From a bacterium (lineage in GTDB: Bacteria; Krumholzibacteriota; Krumholzibacteriia; LZORAL124-64-63): a DNA stretch of 64,000 bases. The DNA lies in NCBI GenBank assembly GCA_016703265.1, contig JADJCK010000007.1, positions 310,001 through 374,000 on the forward strand. The letters run 5' to 3'. This document shows positions 1-9,600 of this stretch, piece by piece. The notes beneath the pieces were generated by a model. That model was not told the origin of the DNA and did not search any database. It saw only the letters and a list, made by a program, of their open reading frames with translations. The position numbers and the translations under genes were made by a program. The number at the start of each line of letters is the position of its first letter. Positions within the stretch are counted from its first letter, which is position 1.

Positions 1-1351
1 TGCAGCGGACGCCGTCGACCTCGCGGTACAGTGCGTCGGCGCCGGCGGCGTAGAGCGCGTCGACCCATGCGGGGAGCGGATATTTTTCCTGGCGCAGCCG
101 CTCGGTGACGGCGCGGAAGCCGAGGGCGTCCCAGGTCTCGAACGGGCCCAGCTTCCAGTTGAAGCCCCAGCACACGGCCTGGTCGATCTGCGCAGCGCTG
201 TCGCAGATCTCGCCCACGCGCATCGCGCTGTAGGAGAAGCTGGCCGCGAGCATCTTCCAGATGGCCTGGCCGGCCTTGCCCTGGCCGAAGGCGAGCTGGC
301 GCAGGCGGGCGGGCAGGTCCTCGATGGGCCGCGCGGCCTCGATCTCGGGGAACTTCGCCTTCACCTGGTCGCGGTACTCGAGCGTCTGCAGGTCGAGGGC
401 CAGCAGCTTCTTCTGCGGCTCTTTCAGCATGCGGAAGAAGCCGCCGCCGCTCTTGCGGCCCAGCAACCCGCGTTCAACCATGCGGCGCACGAACTCGGGG
501 GCCTTGAAGGTCTCGCGGGCCTCGTCGTCGGGCACCAGCGGGTAGAGGTTGTCGGCCACGTGCAGGAACGTGTCCAGGCCGACGAGGTCGGCCAGCTGGA
601 AGGTGGCCGTCTTGGGGCGGCCGATGGCCGGCCCGCTCAGCGCGTCGACTTCCTCGATCGTCAGTCCCAGTTCCTGCATCACGGCGAAGGTGGCCATCAT
701 CGCGTGCACGCCGACGCGGTTGGCGATGAAGTTCGGCGTGTCGCGCGCGATGACGACGCCCTTGCCCAGGCGGTCGCGCGCGAAGGCGCAGACGTCGTTG
801 AGTACAGCCGGGTCGGTGTCGTTCGTGGGGATCACCTCGAAGAGCTTCATGTAGCGCGGCGGATTGAAGAAGTGCGTGCCTAGGAACCGCGGCTTCAGTG
901 CGGCCGGCAGGACGGCGCTCATCGCCGCCAGCGACAGGCCCGAGGTGTTGCTCGTCAGCAGCGCGTCGTCGCGCACGTGCGGGGCCACGGCGGCCAGCAC
1001 CTTGAGCTTGATGGGCAGGTCTTCCTTCACGACCTCGATGATCCAGTCGGCTTCGCGGACCTTCGGCAGGTCGTCCTCGATGTTGCCGGTGGTGATGAAG
1101 GAAGCACGCTCGGCCGAGAACAGCGGGGAGGGGCGGCTCTTGACCATCGCAGCCACGGCTTCGGCGGCCAGCCGACCGCGTACCTTCGGGTGGTCGGGCG
1201 CCAGCCCGGCGGCCTTCTCGGCGTCGTTGAGCTCACGGGGGGCGATGTCGAGCACGAGCGAGCGCACGCCGGCGTTGGCGAAGTGGGCGGCGATGGCGCT
1301 GCCCATGACGCCGGAGCCCAGCACGGCGACGGTCCTGATCTGCCTGCGCAT
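1..1351 (-). CDS. fadN: 3-hydroxyacyl-CoA dehydrogenase, FadN-type (C-terminus outside window)
   Basis: Beta-oxidation enzyme that oxidises 3-hydroxyacyl-CoA with NAD; FadN homologues also carry a crotonase half, which would lie beyond the window edge. About 450 residues are visible. The N-terminus has a Rossmann dinucleotide motif (VAVLGSGVMGSAIAAH, residues 7-22), followed by DWIIEVVKEDL, SNTSGLS and the HFFNPPRYMKLFE catalytic-histidine region, then the C-terminal 3HCDH domain (GPAIGRPKTATFQLADLVGLD). The order and wording match Bacillus FadN more than E. coli FadB, which has the crotonase half first. The gene is divergent from a TetR/FadR-type regulator with FadR-like operator palindromes between them, so repression released by acyl-CoA is likely (inferred). 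Confidence 0.9.
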   Translation of the reverse strand, partial: MRRQIRTVAVLGSGVMGSAIAAHFANAGVRSLVLDIAPRELNDAEKAAGLAPDHPKVRGRLAAEAVAAMVKSRPSPLFSAERASFITTGNIEDDLPKVREADWIIEVVKEDLPIKLKVLAAVAPHVRDDALLTSNTSGLSLAAMSAVLPAALKPRFLGTHFFNPPRYMKLFEVIPTNDTDPAVLNDVCAFARDRLGKGVVIARDTPNFIANRVGVHAMMATFAVMQELGLTIEEVDALSGPAIGRPKTATFQLADLVGLDTFLHVADNLYPLVPDDEARETFKAPEFVRRMVERGLLGRKSGGGFFRMLKEPQKKLLALDLQTLEYRDQVKAKFPEIEAARPIEDLPARLRQLAFGQGKAGQAIWKMLAASFSYSAMRVGEICDSAAQIDQAVCWGFNWKLGPFETWDALGFRAVTERLRQEKYPLPAWVDALYAAGADALYREVDGVRC

Positions 1352-1394
1352 GGTCCAGCCTTTCCGGCGGGGGTGCCCGCCGCGAGGGCCATTA

Positions 1395-1414
1395 ATGAAT
1401 GACTATTCAGTCAA
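1395..1414. promoter_or_regulatory. FadR/TetR-type operator palindrome
   Basis: The 18-base core TGAATGACTATTCAGTCA is an imperfect palindrome with one mismatch between arms. It fits the Bacillus FadR consensus TGAATGAMTANTCATTCA (recalled from the literature) at 17 of 18 positions. It lies 44 bases upstream of the fadN start, in the divergent gap to a TetR regulator, so it is the probable operator for both genes. Confidence 0.7.
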
Positions 1415-1467
1415 AGATGACTTTACCAGTCGGAAACTCCGGTGTCAACGGCGCGGCCGCCCCGCAA

Positions 1468-1497
1468 TTGATTTACTTGCAGGGGACGATCTGCTAA
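1468..1497 (+). promoter_or_regulatory. Possible promoter of the TetR gene
   Basis: TTGATT, an 18-base spacer and TGCTAA resemble a sigma-70 promoter about 80 bases before the TetR start. The -10 match is weak. Confidence 0.25.
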
Positions 1498-1554
1498 GGT
1501 GCAGCGGCCCAGCGCACTCCCGGAAGCGGCCCGGCTTCCGAACGGGACCGCAAC

Positions 1555-1572
1555 TGAATGGATGTTCAGCCG
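1555..1572. promoter_or_regulatory. Second, weaker FadR-like operator
   Basis: TGAATGGATGTTCAGC repeats the TGAA-N6-TTCA spacing of the first operator but has a poorer right arm. It ends two bases before the TetR start codon, where a bound repressor could block its own expression. Confidence 0.4.
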
Positions 1573-1574
1573 CC

Positions 1575-2168
1575 ATGCCCCGCCCGGCCACCGGTCGCAA
1601 GAAGGAAGCCATCCTCGACGCGGCTGTCGTCGAGATCGCCAGCCACGGCTACCACGGCACCACGGTGGCGATGATCGCCCGGCGCGCTGGCGTGGCCGAC
1701 GGCACCATCTACCTCTATTTCCGGAACAAGGAAGAGATCCTCGTCTCCCTGTTCGACCGTGCGATGGACCGCTTCGTCGAGCAGGGCGCGCGCGAACTGG
1801 CCGACCTGACCGAACCGGCGGCCCGCCTCGGGCGCATCATTGAACTGCACCTCGAACTGGTCGGCTCGGACCGCGACCTGGCGATCATCACGCAGGTCGA
1901 GCTGCGGCACAGCCTCCACTTCCTGGACCAGCTCTCGCGCGCGAAGGTGGGGGCCTACCTGCAGGCCATTGCCGCGATCATTGCCGAAGGGCAGGCGGCC
2001 GGCCTGTGGCGCACCGACCTCGAGGCGACGCTGATGGCCAAGGCCGTCTTCGGCGTTCTCGACGAGATGGCCACCGACTGGGTGCTGTCGCGCCGCAACA
2101 CCCGGCTGCAGGCGAGGGCCGAAGCCGTGGCTGCCTTCGTCACCGGCGCCCTGCGTCCGCTCCCCTGA
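1575..2168 (+). CDS. fadR: TetR-family regulator, FadR-like
   Basis: A 197-residue DNA-binding repressor. Residues 8-55 form a TetR_N helix-turn-helix (KKEAILDAAVVEIASHGYHG, then AGVADGTIYLYFRNKEEIL), and the alpha-helical C-terminus resembles the ligand domain of fatty-acid-responsive TetR proteins. The ATG was chosen because MPRPATGRKKEAIL is a normal TetR start; the same frame stays open upstream without homology. The divergent fadN neighbour and two FadR-like operators support control of fatty-acid degradation by acyl-CoA. That ligand is inferred from family and context. Confidence 0.85.
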   Translation: MPRPATGRKKEAILDAAVVEIASHGYHGTTVAMIARRAGVADGTIYLYFRNKEEILVSLFDRAMDRFVEQGARELADLTEPAARLGRIIELHLELVGSDRDLAIITQVELRHSLHFLDQLSRAKVGAYLQAIAAIIAEGQAAGLWRTDLEATLMAKAVFGVLDEMATDWVLSRRNTRLQARAEAVAAFVTGALRPLP

Positions 2169-2195
2169 ACCTGCCCCCACGCGACTCCATTTCAA

Positions 2196-2211
2196 TGGCA
2201 CGCGACTTGTA
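2196..2211 (+). promoter_or_regulatory. Sigma-54-type promoter (-24/-12)
   Basis: TGGCACG-N4-TTGTA fits the sigma-54 consensus TGGCACR-N4-TTGCW at all but one fixed position (T for C in the -12 element). Transcription would start near 2222, leaving a leader of about 93 bases before the GTG at 2315. No sigma-54 activator gene is visible in the window. Confidence 0.5.
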
Positions 2212-2224
2212 ATTCCCGCCCGTG

Positions 2225-2290
2225 CCGGGGCCTTTCGGCCACCGGACCCGCGCTGTCCGAAGCAGGGGGTGAAACCTCCTAACTGCGGAC
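2225..2290 (+). ncRNA. Structured 5' leader of the envelope operon
   Basis: Two hairpins can be drawn by hand. The first pairs CCGGGGCC (2225-2232) with GGCC-A-CCGG (2237-2245) around a TTTC loop. The second pairs GTCCG (2255-2259) with CGGAC (2286-2290), CAG with CTG inside it, and GGGGT with ACCTC around a GAA loop. The ribosome binding site AAGGAG (2302-2307) follows. It could be a cis-regulatory RNA; I could not match it securely to a known riboswitch class. Confidence 0.35.
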
Positions 2291-2314
2291 CGGAACAAGC
2301 CAAGGAGCGCTGCC

Positions 2315-5300
2315 GTGCGGTTTCAGCGACATCTGGCCGGCCTCGGGACCCTGATTCGTCTCGGGGCGGTATTGACAGTTTTCTGGGCAGGGACGGCGCT
2401 GGCCGGACCTTTCGTCCAGTTGCAGGTCCTGCTGCCGGGCGAGGCTGCGGCCCCCGGCCAGCCCGGCGGCAAGACGGGCACCCCGCACGCCCAGGTGACG
2501 GGCGTGCCATTCCCGGTCGTCGTGCGCGCCTGTGATGCCGACTGGAACACGGTCGGCTCGGCCAGCGACGTGGTGCGGCTGACGAGCACGGCCGGCAACG
2601 CCGTGCTGCCGGCGCCGTCGGTGCTCATCGGCGGGCAGGTCACGTTCGAGGTGCAGTTGCCGTTGGTGGGCTCGTCGCGCTTCACGGCGCAGGACCAGTC
2701 CAACCTGCTGATCCCGCTGGGCTCGTCGGCCAACGTCACCGCTGTTGCGCTGGCGGGCTTCCGCTTCCAGGATATCGCCGCGCACGAGCGGCAGGCCGGC
2801 TCCGCCTTCGTCACGTCGCTGACGGCGATCGATGCCGGCGGCAACGTGGTGCTCGGCTATCACGGGCCGGTGCAACTCGAACAGTTGACCAGCCAGGGGC
2901 TGGGTCGCGTGTCGCCGGGCGTGATCATGCTGGCCAGCGGCGTCTGGAGCGGCAGCCTGACGGTCTTCCGCGCCGACGAATCGAACTCGCAGATCGGCAG
3001 CGTGCGCGTGCACGCCCACCTGCCGGGCGATCCCGGCCGCAGTGGCACCGGCGACGCGTTCGTGGTGCATCCGGGGCCGCTGGCGCGATTGCAGTTGCTG
3101 GTGCCCGGCATGGTCGCGGTGCCCGGCAGCGAAGCCGGCTACGACGGCGCGCCGGCGAGCCAGGCGGCCACGGCGCCCTTCACGCTGGCGGTGCGGGCCA
3201 CCGACGACTACTGGAACCCGGTGCCTTCGGTCCATCAGGTCCGCGTGGTCTCGAGCGACAGTTGGGCAACCACGCCGCTGACGCTCACGCTGGCCGGCGG
3301 CACGGCGCAGGGCACCGTGGCGCTGGCCACGACCGGCGGGCAGACACTGACCGCCTACGACATCGACGAGCCGGCAGTGCAGTCGATGGTGATCCCGCCA
3401 ATCGCCGTGACCGCGGCAGCGGCAAGCCACTTCCAGTTCTCGACACTGCCGTCCGGCATCACGGCCGGGCAGCCGATCGCGGTGACGATCCGCGCGGTCG
3501 ACGCCGGCGGCTCGACCATCCCGACCTTCAACGGCAACGCGCGCCTTTTCGCCACGACCGGGCCCGGCACCATCTCGCCGGAGACGGCCACGTTCACCGA
3601 AGGCGTGTGGACGGGGCAATTGACGTTCTTCGGCGCCGGCGACGATGTGGTTGCGACCTGCGTGGACTACGCGACGCCGCCGCACCTGGGGCCGGCTGCG
3701 GCCATAGACGTGACGCCCGCCGCCTGGACCGGGCTGCAGGTGCTGCTGCCGGGCGAGTCGGCCCTGCCGGGCACGGAGGCCGGCGTGGTCGGCGACCCGC
3801 TGTGGCAGGACGCCGGTGAACCGTTCACGGTGACGGTGCGCGCCATCGACGACTTCTTCAACGTGGTGCCGACCGTCAACGGCGCCCTCGAACTCACGGG
3901 CACCGACCCGCGGCTGGGTGTCGTGCCCGCCGCCCTTGCCGACGGCATGGCTGCGGTCACGGTGACCCCGTACCTGGCCGGCACGCAGACGATCACCGCG
4001 TCGGCGCTGACGGCCCCTTATCTCGACGATGACACCAGCGCCGCGCTGGAGATCATCGCCGGACCGTACGAAAAGCTGCTGCTGACCCTTCCCGGCCAGT
4101 CGCCGCAGCCCGGTGCGCCCGACGGGCGCATCGGCAGCGCCGGCGACCAGTCGATCACCTACGGCTTCCCGGCCGTCGTCCTGGCGACCGACGCCTGGTA
4201 CAACCCGCTGCCGGGCGTCTCCGACCTGGTGAGCCTGGACTGCAGCGACCCTGCGGCCGTCGTGGACGGGCCGCTGGCCATGAACGCGGGGCAGGCGACG
4301 TTCAACGTGCGCCTGGGCACCGGCGGCTACCACCTGCTGTCGGCGAGCAACCTGACACAGCCGGCAATGGGCCCGAGCAGCACGCAGGTGCGCGCGATCT
4401 CGAGCGGGCTGCACCTGGTGGCGACCATCGCGCAGGCAGCGATCCAGGCCGGCGCTCCGTTCACGCTGGAAGTCGCCGCGCTGAATGACGCCGGCAGCGT
4501 GATCCAGGAACTGAACGCGCAGGTGACGGTCACCGTGCGCGGGGCCCAGGACCAGGCGCCGGGGCGCGGCGTGCTCAGCACGACCACGTTCCAGCTGCTG
4601 CAGGGACAGCGCACCGTCAATCTCTCCTACACCTTCGCAGAGGACATTGTCCTGCACCTGGGCGATGACGCGGGTTCCACGCCCGCAGTGACCGGCGCGC
4701 TGCGCGTCATGCCGGGCGATCCGGCCGTCATCACCCTGGAAGGCGAACCCCATTGGGTGCGGCCCGGTCGCACCGTCGACCTTGTCGCGCGGGTAACCGA
4801 CGCCTGGGGCAACGGCATCCCGCAGCAGAGCGTGACCTTCGCCGTGGCGCACGGCGACAGCGGCGCCCTGGCGCCCGGGCTGGGCAAGGCCGTCTCCGTG
4901 GCGACCGGCGAGACCGGTTCGGCGACGGCCCAGTATGTCGCGCCCGACTTCGCACAGGAGTTCACCGTGTCAGCCGGCACCGGCGCTCTCAGCGCTGGCT
5001 GGGAGATCGTCACCGCCGAGGTGAACCCCGAGGCCGAGCCCGGCTACCTGACCAGCTATCCGAACCCGTTCCATCCGGGCGATGGCCCGACGACGATCGC
5101 CTGGAAGCTGGACGCGGCGTCCGAGACGCGGCTGCGCATCTTCACGACCAGCGGTGGGCTGGTCCTCGACCGCCGACTTGCCCCCGGCGAAGCCGGCGGC
5201 ACCGACGGCAGCTACGAGTTCACCTGGGACGGCACCAACGGCGACGGGGTCCCCGTTGCCAGCGGCGGCTACGTGCTGCGCATCGATGCGCAGGGCAACG

Positions 5301-5347
5301 GCGCCACCGAACACGTCATGCGCCGCAAAATCGGCGTGGTCCGGTAG
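2315..5347 (+). CDS. Secreted Ig-like repeat surface protein with C-terminal YPNPF/FlgD-like module
   Basis: A 1010-residue exported protein, probably an adhesin or structural surface protein. The GTG start sits 7 bases after AAGGAG and gives a signal peptide ending near GTALA. The body alternates two Ig-like repeat types. One type opens LLPGE..PG..G..G and continues V.VRA.D...N.V, in four copies; the other starts H/FRFQ and contains AIDAGG. The last 90 residues (YPNPFHPGDGPTTIAWKL to MRRKIGVVR) form a FlgD-like Ig module typical of FCB secreted proteins. It is the first gene of the operon with PorV-like, TPR, ExbBD and TonB genes, starting 13 bases before the next gene. The ligand is unknown. 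Confidence 0.75.
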   Translation: MRFQRHLAGLGTLIRLGAVLTVFWAGTALAGPFVQLQVLLPGEAAAPGQPGGKTGTPHAQVTGVPFPVVVRACDADWNTVGSASDVVRLTSTAGNAVLPAPSVLIGGQVTFEVQLPLVGSSRFTAQDQSNLLIPLGSSANVTAVALAGFRFQDIAAHERQAGSAFVTSLTAIDAGGNVVLGYHGPVQLEQLTSQGLGRVSPGVIMLASGVWSGSLTVFRADESNSQIGSVRVHAHLPGDPGRSGTGDAFVVHPGPLARLQLLVPGMVAVPGSEAGYDGAPASQAATAPFTLAVRATDDYWNPVPSVHQVRVVSSDSWATTPLTLTLAGGTAQGTVALATTGGQTLTAYDIDEPAVQSMVIPPIAVTAAAASHFQFSTLPSGITAGQPIAVTIRAVDAGGSTIPTFNGNARLFATTGPGTISPETATFTEGVWTGQLTFFGAGDDVVATCVDYATPPHLGPAAAIDVTPAAWTGLQVLLPGESALPGTEAGVVGDPLWQDAGEPFTVTVRAIDDFFNVVPTVNGALELTGTDPRLGVVPAALADGMAAVTVTPYLAGTQTITASALTAPYLDDDTSAALEIIAGPYEKLLLTLPGQSPQPGAPDGRIGSAGDQSITYGFPAVVLATDAWYNPLPGVSDLVSLDCSDPAAVVDGPLAMNAGQATFNVRLGTGGYHLLSASNLTQPAMGPSSTQVRAISSGLHLVATIAQAAIQAGAPFTLEVAALNDAGSVIQELNAQVTVTVRGAQDQAPGRGVLSTTTFQLLQGQRTVNLSYTFAEDIVLHLGDDAGSTPAVTGALRVMPGDPAVITLEGEPHWVRPGRTVDLVARVTDAWGNGIPQQSVTFAVAHGDSGALAPGLGKAVSVATGETGSATAQYVAPDFAQEFTVSAGTGALSAGWEIVTAEVNPEAEPGYLTSYPNPFHPGDGPTTIAWKLDAASETRLRIFTTSGGLVLDRRLAPGEAGGTDGSYEFTWDGTNGDGVPVASGGYVLRIDAQGNGATEHVMRRKIGVVR

Positions 5348-5360
5348 GCCGGGAGAAGAC

Positions 5361-6617
5361 ATGAAGCACATGGCACAAAAATCTGCGGGCGGACGGGGCG
5401 CGACGCTGCTCCTGTTCACCCTGGCGCTCGCGGGCCCGGCCCTGGCTGCCGACGGCGGCGAGGGCCTGCCCGGCGACTGGTTGAACCGGTTCGCCACCGC
5501 GCGCTCGGCGGCCATCGGCGGCGCGAGGGTGGCGCTGCCGGATGAACCGCTGGCGGCCCTGGTCAACCCGGCGGCTGCGGCCTGGTTCGAGCGTGGAGCC
5601 GTGCAGGTCAACACGACGCGGTTGTTCGAGGATGCCTCGGTCAACAGCTTCGGCGTGGCCTTGCCGGCCAGCGGCCGGCCATCGCTGGCGTTCAACCTGC
5701 TGAGCCTGGGCTCGGGCGACTTCGAGCGCACCGGCGCCCTGTCCGACGAGGTGCTGGGCACCTTCGAGGAAGGCAACCTCGCGATGGGGCTGGCGGTGGC
5801 GCATCCACTGAGCGACCGCTTCGCGGCCGGCGTGCAGGTGAAGCTGGCGCGACAGTCGCTCGACGAGTTCAACGCCTCGGGCGTGGGCTTCGACGTCGGC
5901 CTCCTGGGCCGGCTGCCGGGCGGCATCCAGGTGGGCGCCTCGGCGCTCAACCTGGGCGGACCTACGCTTGCGCTGCGGATGCGCGACGAGACCTACCTGC
6001 GCGAACTGCGCGGTGGCGTCGTCGTGCCCGTGGTGGGGGGCAACGGGCTGCTGGCCGTCGACGCCGTGCAGCGCGACGGCGCCGATCCGCAGCTGCACGC
6101 CGGCGGTCGCTTCCGGATGCAGGGCCTGGAACTCAGCCTGGGCTACGACATCGACAACTTCGCCGCCGGCTTCTCCTACAGCCTGCCGAGCGGCCTGCAG
6201 CTCGACTACGCGATGAGCGACCACGACCTGGGCCTTGTGCACCGCGTGGGCGTGACCTGGCGCTTCGGCGGCTTCAGTGCCGAGGCCAACGCCGCGCCGG
6301 CCGTGTTCTCGCCGACCGGCAGCGAGCCGGTGACGCGCTTTGCACTGAAGGCGCGCACGCGTGCCGAGGCTTCGGCGTGGAAGCTGGAGATCGTTGACGC
6401 CTCGGGCCTGGTGGTGCGCAGCTACGCCGGCCAGGGACAGCCGCCGGCCGACATCACGTGGGACGGCAAGGACACCTCCGGCAGGCCGCTGCCGGACGGA
6501 ACCTACACCTATCGCCTGTCCGTGAACGAGAACGGCGGCACGTCGCTGCAGGCGCGGCCGGGCACGGTGGAGATCAGCAGCGGCGGCCCGCGTGGCGCGA
6601 TCAAGGTGGCGCCATGA
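5361..6617 (+). CDS. PorV/UPF0164-like outer-membrane barrel with FlgD-like Ig tail
   Basis: A 418-residue protein with a signal peptide ending GPALA. Residues about 28-300 resemble PorV/PorQ proteins: RFATARSAAIGGARVALPDEPLAALVNPAA near the N-terminus, then alternating short beta strands with glycine turns (HPLSDRFAAGVQVKLARQ, GIQVGASALNLGG). The last 110 residues carry a FlgD-like module (KLEIVDASGLVV, WDGKDTSGRPLPDGTYTYRL) also found in the surface protein before it and the protein at 12366. PorV proteins help type IX secretion cargo reach the surface; no other type IX gene is in the window. Its stop overlaps the next start (ATGA), indicating translational coupling. Confidence 0.7.
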   Translation: MKHMAQKSAGGRGATLLLFTLALAGPALAADGGEGLPGDWLNRFATARSAAIGGARVALPDEPLAALVNPAAAAWFERGAVQVNTTRLFEDASVNSFGVALPASGRPSLAFNLLSLGSGDFERTGALSDEVLGTFEEGNLAMGLAVAHPLSDRFAAGVQVKLARQSLDEFNASGVGFDVGLLGRLPGGIQVGASALNLGGPTLALRMRDETYLRELRGGVVVPVVGGNGLLAVDAVQRDGADPQLHAGGRFRMQGLELSLGYDIDNFAAGFSYSLPSGLQLDYAMSDHDLGLVHRVGVTWRFGGFSAEANAAPAVFSPTGSEPVTRFALKARTRAEASAWKLEIVDASGLVVRSYAGQGQPPADITWDGKDTSGRPLPDGTYTYRLSVNENGGTSLQARPGTVEISSGGPRGAIKVAP

Positions 6618-9600
6618 CCCGGGCCGCACTGAGGTCCGCGACTGCCGGCGGCCTGATTGTCGCCTTCGCGCTGGCGACGGCAGCCTGGGCGGGAGAGACG
6701 CCGGCCGCGGCGACATCGACGATCACGCCCGGCCTGCGCTACGAACTGGCAGTGCAGGCTGCGGCCGGCGGCGACCTGGCGCCCGCGCGCCTGCTGGCCG
6801 AGTCGCTGGGCGGCGGCGACGACGTGAACGGACTGGACTCCGGTGCTGCGCTTCTGCTGCGCGGCAGCCTGGCGGACCTGCTCGGTGACCACGAGGCGGC
6901 ATCGCGCTGGTTCCGCAAGGGCGCCGACAAGGGGTCGAAGAACAAGGGGCCAGGCAGTGGCCCCGGGGCCGACTGGCGCGAGGCGGCCTCGTTCCTGGCC
7001 GCACAGGCGGCCGAGGACGCCGGCGACGACGAGGGCGCGCGCCAGGCGTGGACGAACTGGCGGCAGGACCATCCCAACGGACGACTGGCCTCCGAGGCTG
7101 CCCTGCGCCTGGCCTGGCTGCAGCTTCGCCATGGTGAAACGGCGGCGGCTGCCGCGGGCGTGGCGGCGCTGGCGCAGGCCGAGCCCTGGCTGCGCGGCGA
7201 TGAGCATTGGCGCCGCGCGCAGGCGACGATCGACTACCTGCAGGGCCGGCCAGCGGATGCGCTGACCCTGCTGGGTCCGGCGCCGGATGACGCGGCAGCA
7301 CTGTACCTGGCCGGCCTCTGCGAGGCGGCCCAGGGGCGCCCCCTGCCGGCGGCGGCGGCCTTCCGGCAGGTCGTGGTTCGCTTCCCGCACTCGCCGTTGA
7401 GTGACGCGGCCCAGTTCGCCAAGGCCAACACATTCCTGGCCGGCGGCGCCTGGCGCAGCGCGGCCGAGGACTTCGCCGAGGTGGCCGGGCGCGCGACCGA
7501 CAGCGATCTCGTCGCCGAAGCCACGATTCGTCGTGCGGTGGCCCTTCACCTCGACGGCGATTCGGAATCCTCGATCACCCTGCTGCGCGGGCTGACGCAG
7601 CAACGGCGCGGCACCGAGGTGGCCGCGCGCGCGCAGTTCCTGCTCGGTGACGTGCTGGCGGCGACCGGGCAGCATGCCGGCGCCATCGTCGCGTTGAACG
7701 AGGTGCTGGCCACCTACTTCGATCGCGATGTCGCGGCGAGCGCCCAGTACCGCATCGCACGCAGCTACGCCGCGCTCGGGCAGGTGGACGACGCGACTGC
7801 AGCCTGCCTGGCCGTCGTTACCGGGCATCCGTTGTCGCCGCAGGCGCCGGCGGCAGCCTACCTGGCCGGCTGCGGCCTGCTCCAGGCGAACCGGCCTGCA
7901 GAGGCGGCAACGCATTTCCAGCTCGTGCTCGATCGCTATGCGCAACGCAGCGACGGCGACGGCACCATCGTCTTTGCCCAGCCTTCGCACCGTGAACTGG
8001 TCGATGCGGCGCTGTGCATGCTGCAGGTGTCGTGGCAACGGACGGGCGACCAGGGCCGGCTCAGCGGCGCGGCCCATGCCCTCCTGCATCGCCTGCCGCC
8101 GGGCAACTCGCCGTGGCGCGCGTGGGCGCTGCTGATCGACGCCGACGCGCAGGCCGCGCAGGGCCTGTACGCGGAAGCGCGCGTCAGTCTCGAACGCCTG
8201 CAGTCCGAGTTCCCCGACCATACGGCGCTGCCGGCCGCCGGCCAGCTGCTCGCCTGGACCTATGCGCAGGAAGGCGACCAGGAGCGCGCCGTTGCCGCCA
8301 GTGAAGGCGTGCTGGCGCGGGATACCGGCGGCGGTGACCGCGAGCTGTTCAACCAGGCGCTGCTCAACATCGCGCATGTGCGGTTCAACCAGGGCCGGCA
8401 CGGCGAGGCGCTGCCGGTCTACGAGGAATTCCTGCGGCGCAATCCGCAGCACACCGACCGGCAGCTCGTGTTGTACCAGGCCGGGCTGTGCTACCTGAGG
8501 CTCGACCGCGCCGGCGATGCGGCAGACCGCTGGGAGGCGGCGGTGGCGCTCGACCCCGGCAGTGCGCTGGCCGAGCAGGCCTGGGTGCGCGCGGGCGACC
8601 TGTACTTCCAGGCCGAGCGCTTCGACGATGCCCGGCGTTGCTACCGCGGCCTGCTCGATCACTTCGCCGCCGGCGACGGCTCGGCACTTGGCCGGTTGCG
8701 CCTGGCGCAATGCGACTACAACGCGGATCGCGACCAGGACGCCATCACCGGCTACGGAACGGTCATCGAGAAGCACCCGGACTCGCCGCTGCGGGCGGAT
8801 GCCGAGCGCGGCATCGAGCAGGCCCTGTACCGACTGGGGCAGGCAGCCGACGGCGTCGAGCAGTTGTCCGACCTGGTCGAGCACCATCCCGACAGTCCGT
8901 TCGCGGCCGACGCCCAGTTCCGCATCGCCAGCCGGCTCTACGAGAACAGGCAGTTCGAGAAGGCGGCCGACGAGTTCCGTCGCGTGGTCAGCCGGTGGCC
9001 GGGCTATTCGGCGGCCGATCGCGCCCAGTACCTGATGGCCGAGTCGTATGCCGAGGCCGGTCGCGGCGAGTCGGCACGCCAGGCCTACGAGCAGTTCCTG
9101 GGTTTCTTCGGGCAGAGCGAACTGAAGACCTCGGCGCGGTTCCGGCTGGGCATGAACCGCTTCGAGGCCGCCGACTATCGCGCGGCGGCGAAGGGCTTCG
9201 GCGAAGTGGTCTCCGCGGCGCCCGGCGGCGACATGGAGAAGGCCGCGCTCTACAACCTGGCCCTGTGCCAGAGGCTCGACGGCCAGCCGGCCCAGGCTGC
9301 GCTGCGACTGCAGGAGTACCGCGAGCGCTTCGCCGGCGACGAGCGGGCGGCGGCCGTCGCCTTCCAGCTCGGCGACCTGCATGAGCAGGCGGGAAGGCTG
9401 CCGCAGGCGGCGGCCGAACTGACGATCGCGGCCGCGGCTGCCGCGGAGGAGCCGCTGCGCACCGAGGTGCAGTACCGACTGGGCGCCTGTCGCGAGAAGC
9501 TGGCCGACAAGGCCGGCGCGCTGGCGGCCTACCGGCAGGCGGCTGCCTGTCCGGATCCTGACAACGCCTTCCGGCTGTCGGCACTGGCCCGTGGCGCCGT

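Noticed and set aside
2225..2314. Cobalamin riboswitch
   Set aside because: Some core-like words are present, but length and the missing GCCACTG-type element do not fit. Kept only as an unknown structured leader.
2279..4852. 857-residue open frame on the minus strand
   Set aside because: Shadow of the Ig-repeat gene; arginine/glycine-rich with no domain and no ribosome site.
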